6,608 nucleotides of DNA from Holophagae bacterium (lineage in GTDB: Bacteria; Acidobacteriota; Thermoanaerobaculia; Thermoanaerobaculales; Sulfomarinibacteraceae), in assembly GCA_030637505.1 (NCBI GenBank), contig DAOWGJ010000081.1, positions 1-6,608 of the forward strand. The letters are read 5' to 3'. Of the stretch, positions 5,584 through 6,608 are shown one piece after another. The stretch's first letter is position 1; each line of letters begins with the position of its first letter. The notes beneath the pieces were generated by a model that was not told the origin of the DNA, did no database searches, and saw only the letters and a program-made list of their open reading frames with translations. The translations under genes and the position numbers were made by a program.

Positions 5584-6407
5584 CGCACCGGACGCTTTTT
5601 TACCGATCTCTGCTGCTGTGGGCCCTCTTCGAAATCGGCGCGGCCGCTCAGGTCCGGGGACCTTCGGGCGCAACCGTTCTGACGTCATGGCTCAGGGTGC
5701 TGATCACCCCACCTGTCACAGCCGTAGAGCGCATGGTTCACACCGCCGGAGACATCGCCGTGGGGTTTGGGGATGCCCGTACCATGGCTTCCGAGAATCG
5801 GCGCCTGGCGGAGGAGGTGGCGATCCTCAAGAGCCAGAATGCCACCCTCCAGACTGACCTTCAGGCCACCCTCCAGGCGACCGAGAGCCTCAAGTACCTC
5901 CCGGTGTTCTCCGGCACCCCCGCCCGGTGTCTGTATCGAGACCTGGGGCGGGGTCTCTTGTTGGTATCGATGGGCGCCGATGCCCCTTCGACGATCGGCC
6001 GCGACACGCCTGTTCTCGGCGAGGGCGGTGTCATCGGACGGGTCATCCGCGTTGAGGGCCGAAATTGCTGGATCGAAAGTCTGACCCGGGCGACTGCGGC
6101 CGTCGCCGTTGTCACCTCCGACGGATCGACCCATGGACTGGCAGAAGGAACCGGCGGGTCCAACCTCGAGATCCACTTCGTGTCCCATCGCGCCTCTTTG
6201 ACCGTCGGTCAAGATCTGGTAACCAGTGGCGCAGATGGCATTTACCCTCCCGGCTTTCCCGTGGCGAAGATTATCTCAATCCATGAAAGCGGCGGGCCCT
6301 TTTTGATGATCACCGCGCGTCCGACGGCTGATCCCACCACGATTCAATCAGTCTGGCTGATTGACGACGGCGATTTGACAGAAGGCGCCGGACGGGAAGG
6401 GTCATGA
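5580..6407 (+). CDS. mreC: Rod shape-determining protein MreC
   Basis: MreC is a bitopic inner-membrane protein whose periplasmic part forms filaments and links MreB and MreD to the PBP2-RodA synthase. The product has 275 residues. A short hydrophobic anchor (about 7-23) contains an acidic residue, E18, which is somewhat unusual. A membrane-proximal segment with TPPVTAVERMVHTAGD (43-58) follows, then a coiled coil at about 67-106 that drives dimerisation, then the double beta-barrel domain (about 107-262). The hallmark segment is TSGADGIYPPGFPVAKI (215-231). The C-terminus is short and acidic. The start is ATG 5580: no ATG, GTG or TTG lies upstream in this frame before a TAA at 5460-5462. The Shine-Dalgarno sequence is weak, so coupling to the overlapping small frame is possible. 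The stop overlaps the mreD start by 4 bases. Overall similarity by eye is to MreC of Acidobacteriota type, which is an impression only. Confidence 0.94.
   Translation: MTHRTLFYRSLLLWALFEIGAAAQVRGPSGATVLTSWLRVLITPPVTAVERMVHTAGDIAVGFGDARTMASENRRLAEEVAILKSQNATLQTDLQATLQATESLKYLPVFSGTPARCLYRDLGRGLLLVSMGADAPSTIGRDTPVLGEGGVIGRVIRVEGRNCWIESLTRATAAVAVVTSDGSTHGLAEGTGGSNLEIHFVSHRASLTVGQDLVTSGADGIYPPGFPVAKIISIHESGGPFLMITARPTADPTTIQSVWLIDDGDLTEGAGREGS
5841..5888 (+). repeat. Diverged 24-bp tandem duplication in the MreC coiled coil
   Basis: GCCACCCTCCAG occurs exactly at 5841-5852 and again at 5865-5876, one 24-base period apart. It encodes ATLQ at residues 88-91 and 96-99. The second halves of the two units have diverged (ACTGACCTTCAG against GCGACCGAGAGC). 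The period is eight residues, not a heptad multiple, so the copy may shift the coil register near the end of the coiled coil. Confidence 0.5.
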
Positions 6408-6608
6408 AATCCGGTCTAAAGATCTTCGCCCTGGTTACCGTCACGCTGGCGGCACAGCGCCTCTTTGGACATCCTCAGACCTGGCCGCTGGCCGCTGCCC
6501 TTCTGTTCCCGATGCCCTGGATCGTCGGCCCCCCTCTTCAGGAACTTGACCATCGATGGTACTGGCTGTCCTTTGGGATCGGCTTCGGCTGGGATCTGCT
6601 CTTCGAAC
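6404..6608 (+). CDS. mreD: Rod shape-determining membrane protein MreD, N-terminal fragment
   Basis: MreD is a small multi-span inner-membrane protein that works with MreC in the elongasome. Sixty-eight complete codons are visible before the right edge. The frame starts with ATG 6404, overlapping the mreC stop as ATGA, with GGGAAGGG just upstream. The visible part is hydrophobic: a first segment LKIFALVTVTLAAQRLFG, a second around TWPLAAALLFPMPWIVGPPL, and then WYWLSFGIGFGWDLLFE. The last stretch fits the G-x-x-x-D-L/LFE pattern seen in MreD proteins. The sequence is too short and too hydrophobic for firm naming by similarity alone. Position after mreC, the overlap and the topology make MreD by far the best reading. 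Confidence 0.82.
   Translation, partial: MKSGLKIFALVTVTLAAQRLFGHPQTWPLAAALLFPMPWIVGPPLQELDHRWYWLSFGIGFGWDLLFE

Noticed and set aside
5489..5857. A 122-codon GTG-initiated plus-strand frame overlapping the start of mreC, preceded by AAAGGGG.
   Set aside because: Most of it lies in another frame over mreC codons that encode conserved MreC features. The translation is Pro/Arg-rich with no MreC-like content, so neither a separate gene nor a frameshifted mreC start is supported.

Overview
The window carries two divergent, chromosomal housekeeping gene groups. They belong to a Gram-negative, probably rod-shaped bacterium of moderately high GC. One group is for membrane-anchored protein folding and Holliday-junction processing. 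The other is for cell-shape determination. The MreC sequence and the pairing of mreB with an envelope FecR-domain protein remind me of Acidobacteriota or a neighbouring deep-branching diderm phylum. That placement is a weak impression and cannot be settled from this window. I see no tRNA or rRNA gene, insertion sequence, prophage, CRISPR array or other sign of recent transfer.

Left half, minus strand (read right to left): a PpiD/SurA-type peptidyl-prolyl isomerase with an N-terminal membrane anchor (2756 to 810), then ruvA (758 to 186), then the first 42 codons of ruvB (128 to the window edge). The order ppiD-ruvA-ruvB with gaps of only 51 and 57 bases suggests one transcript. The ppiD-ruvA gap holds a 13-codon open reading frame with a good Shine-Dalgarno sequence. 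Its stop overlaps the GTG start of ruvA.

Centre: 2757 to 2983 is the only sizeable intergenic region (227 bases) and separates the two groups. It contains plausible back-to-back promoters whose -35 boxes touch. The ppiD side has a leader of about 124 bases with two strong predicted hairpins.

Right half, plus strand: a 474-residue membrane-anchored periplasmic protein (helical hairpin, FecR domain, two C-terminal beta-sandwich-like modules) starts at a TTG behind a near-perfect Shine-Dalgarno sequence. Its stop codon directly abuts the ATG of mreB. Then come mreB, a 145-base spacer containing an unrecognised 45-codon open reading frame, mreC, and the 5' end of mreD. The small frame and mreC overlap by ATGA, and so do mreC and mreD. 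MreB, MreC and MreD form the core of the elongasome that guides lateral wall synthesis. The FecR-domain protein sits where a dedicated envelope partner of that machine would be expected.

The best candidates for something undescribed are the FecR/beta-sandwich protein tied to mreB, and the two tiny open reading frames whose stops overlap the starts of mreC and ruvA. No gene-free stretch exceeds 300 bases.
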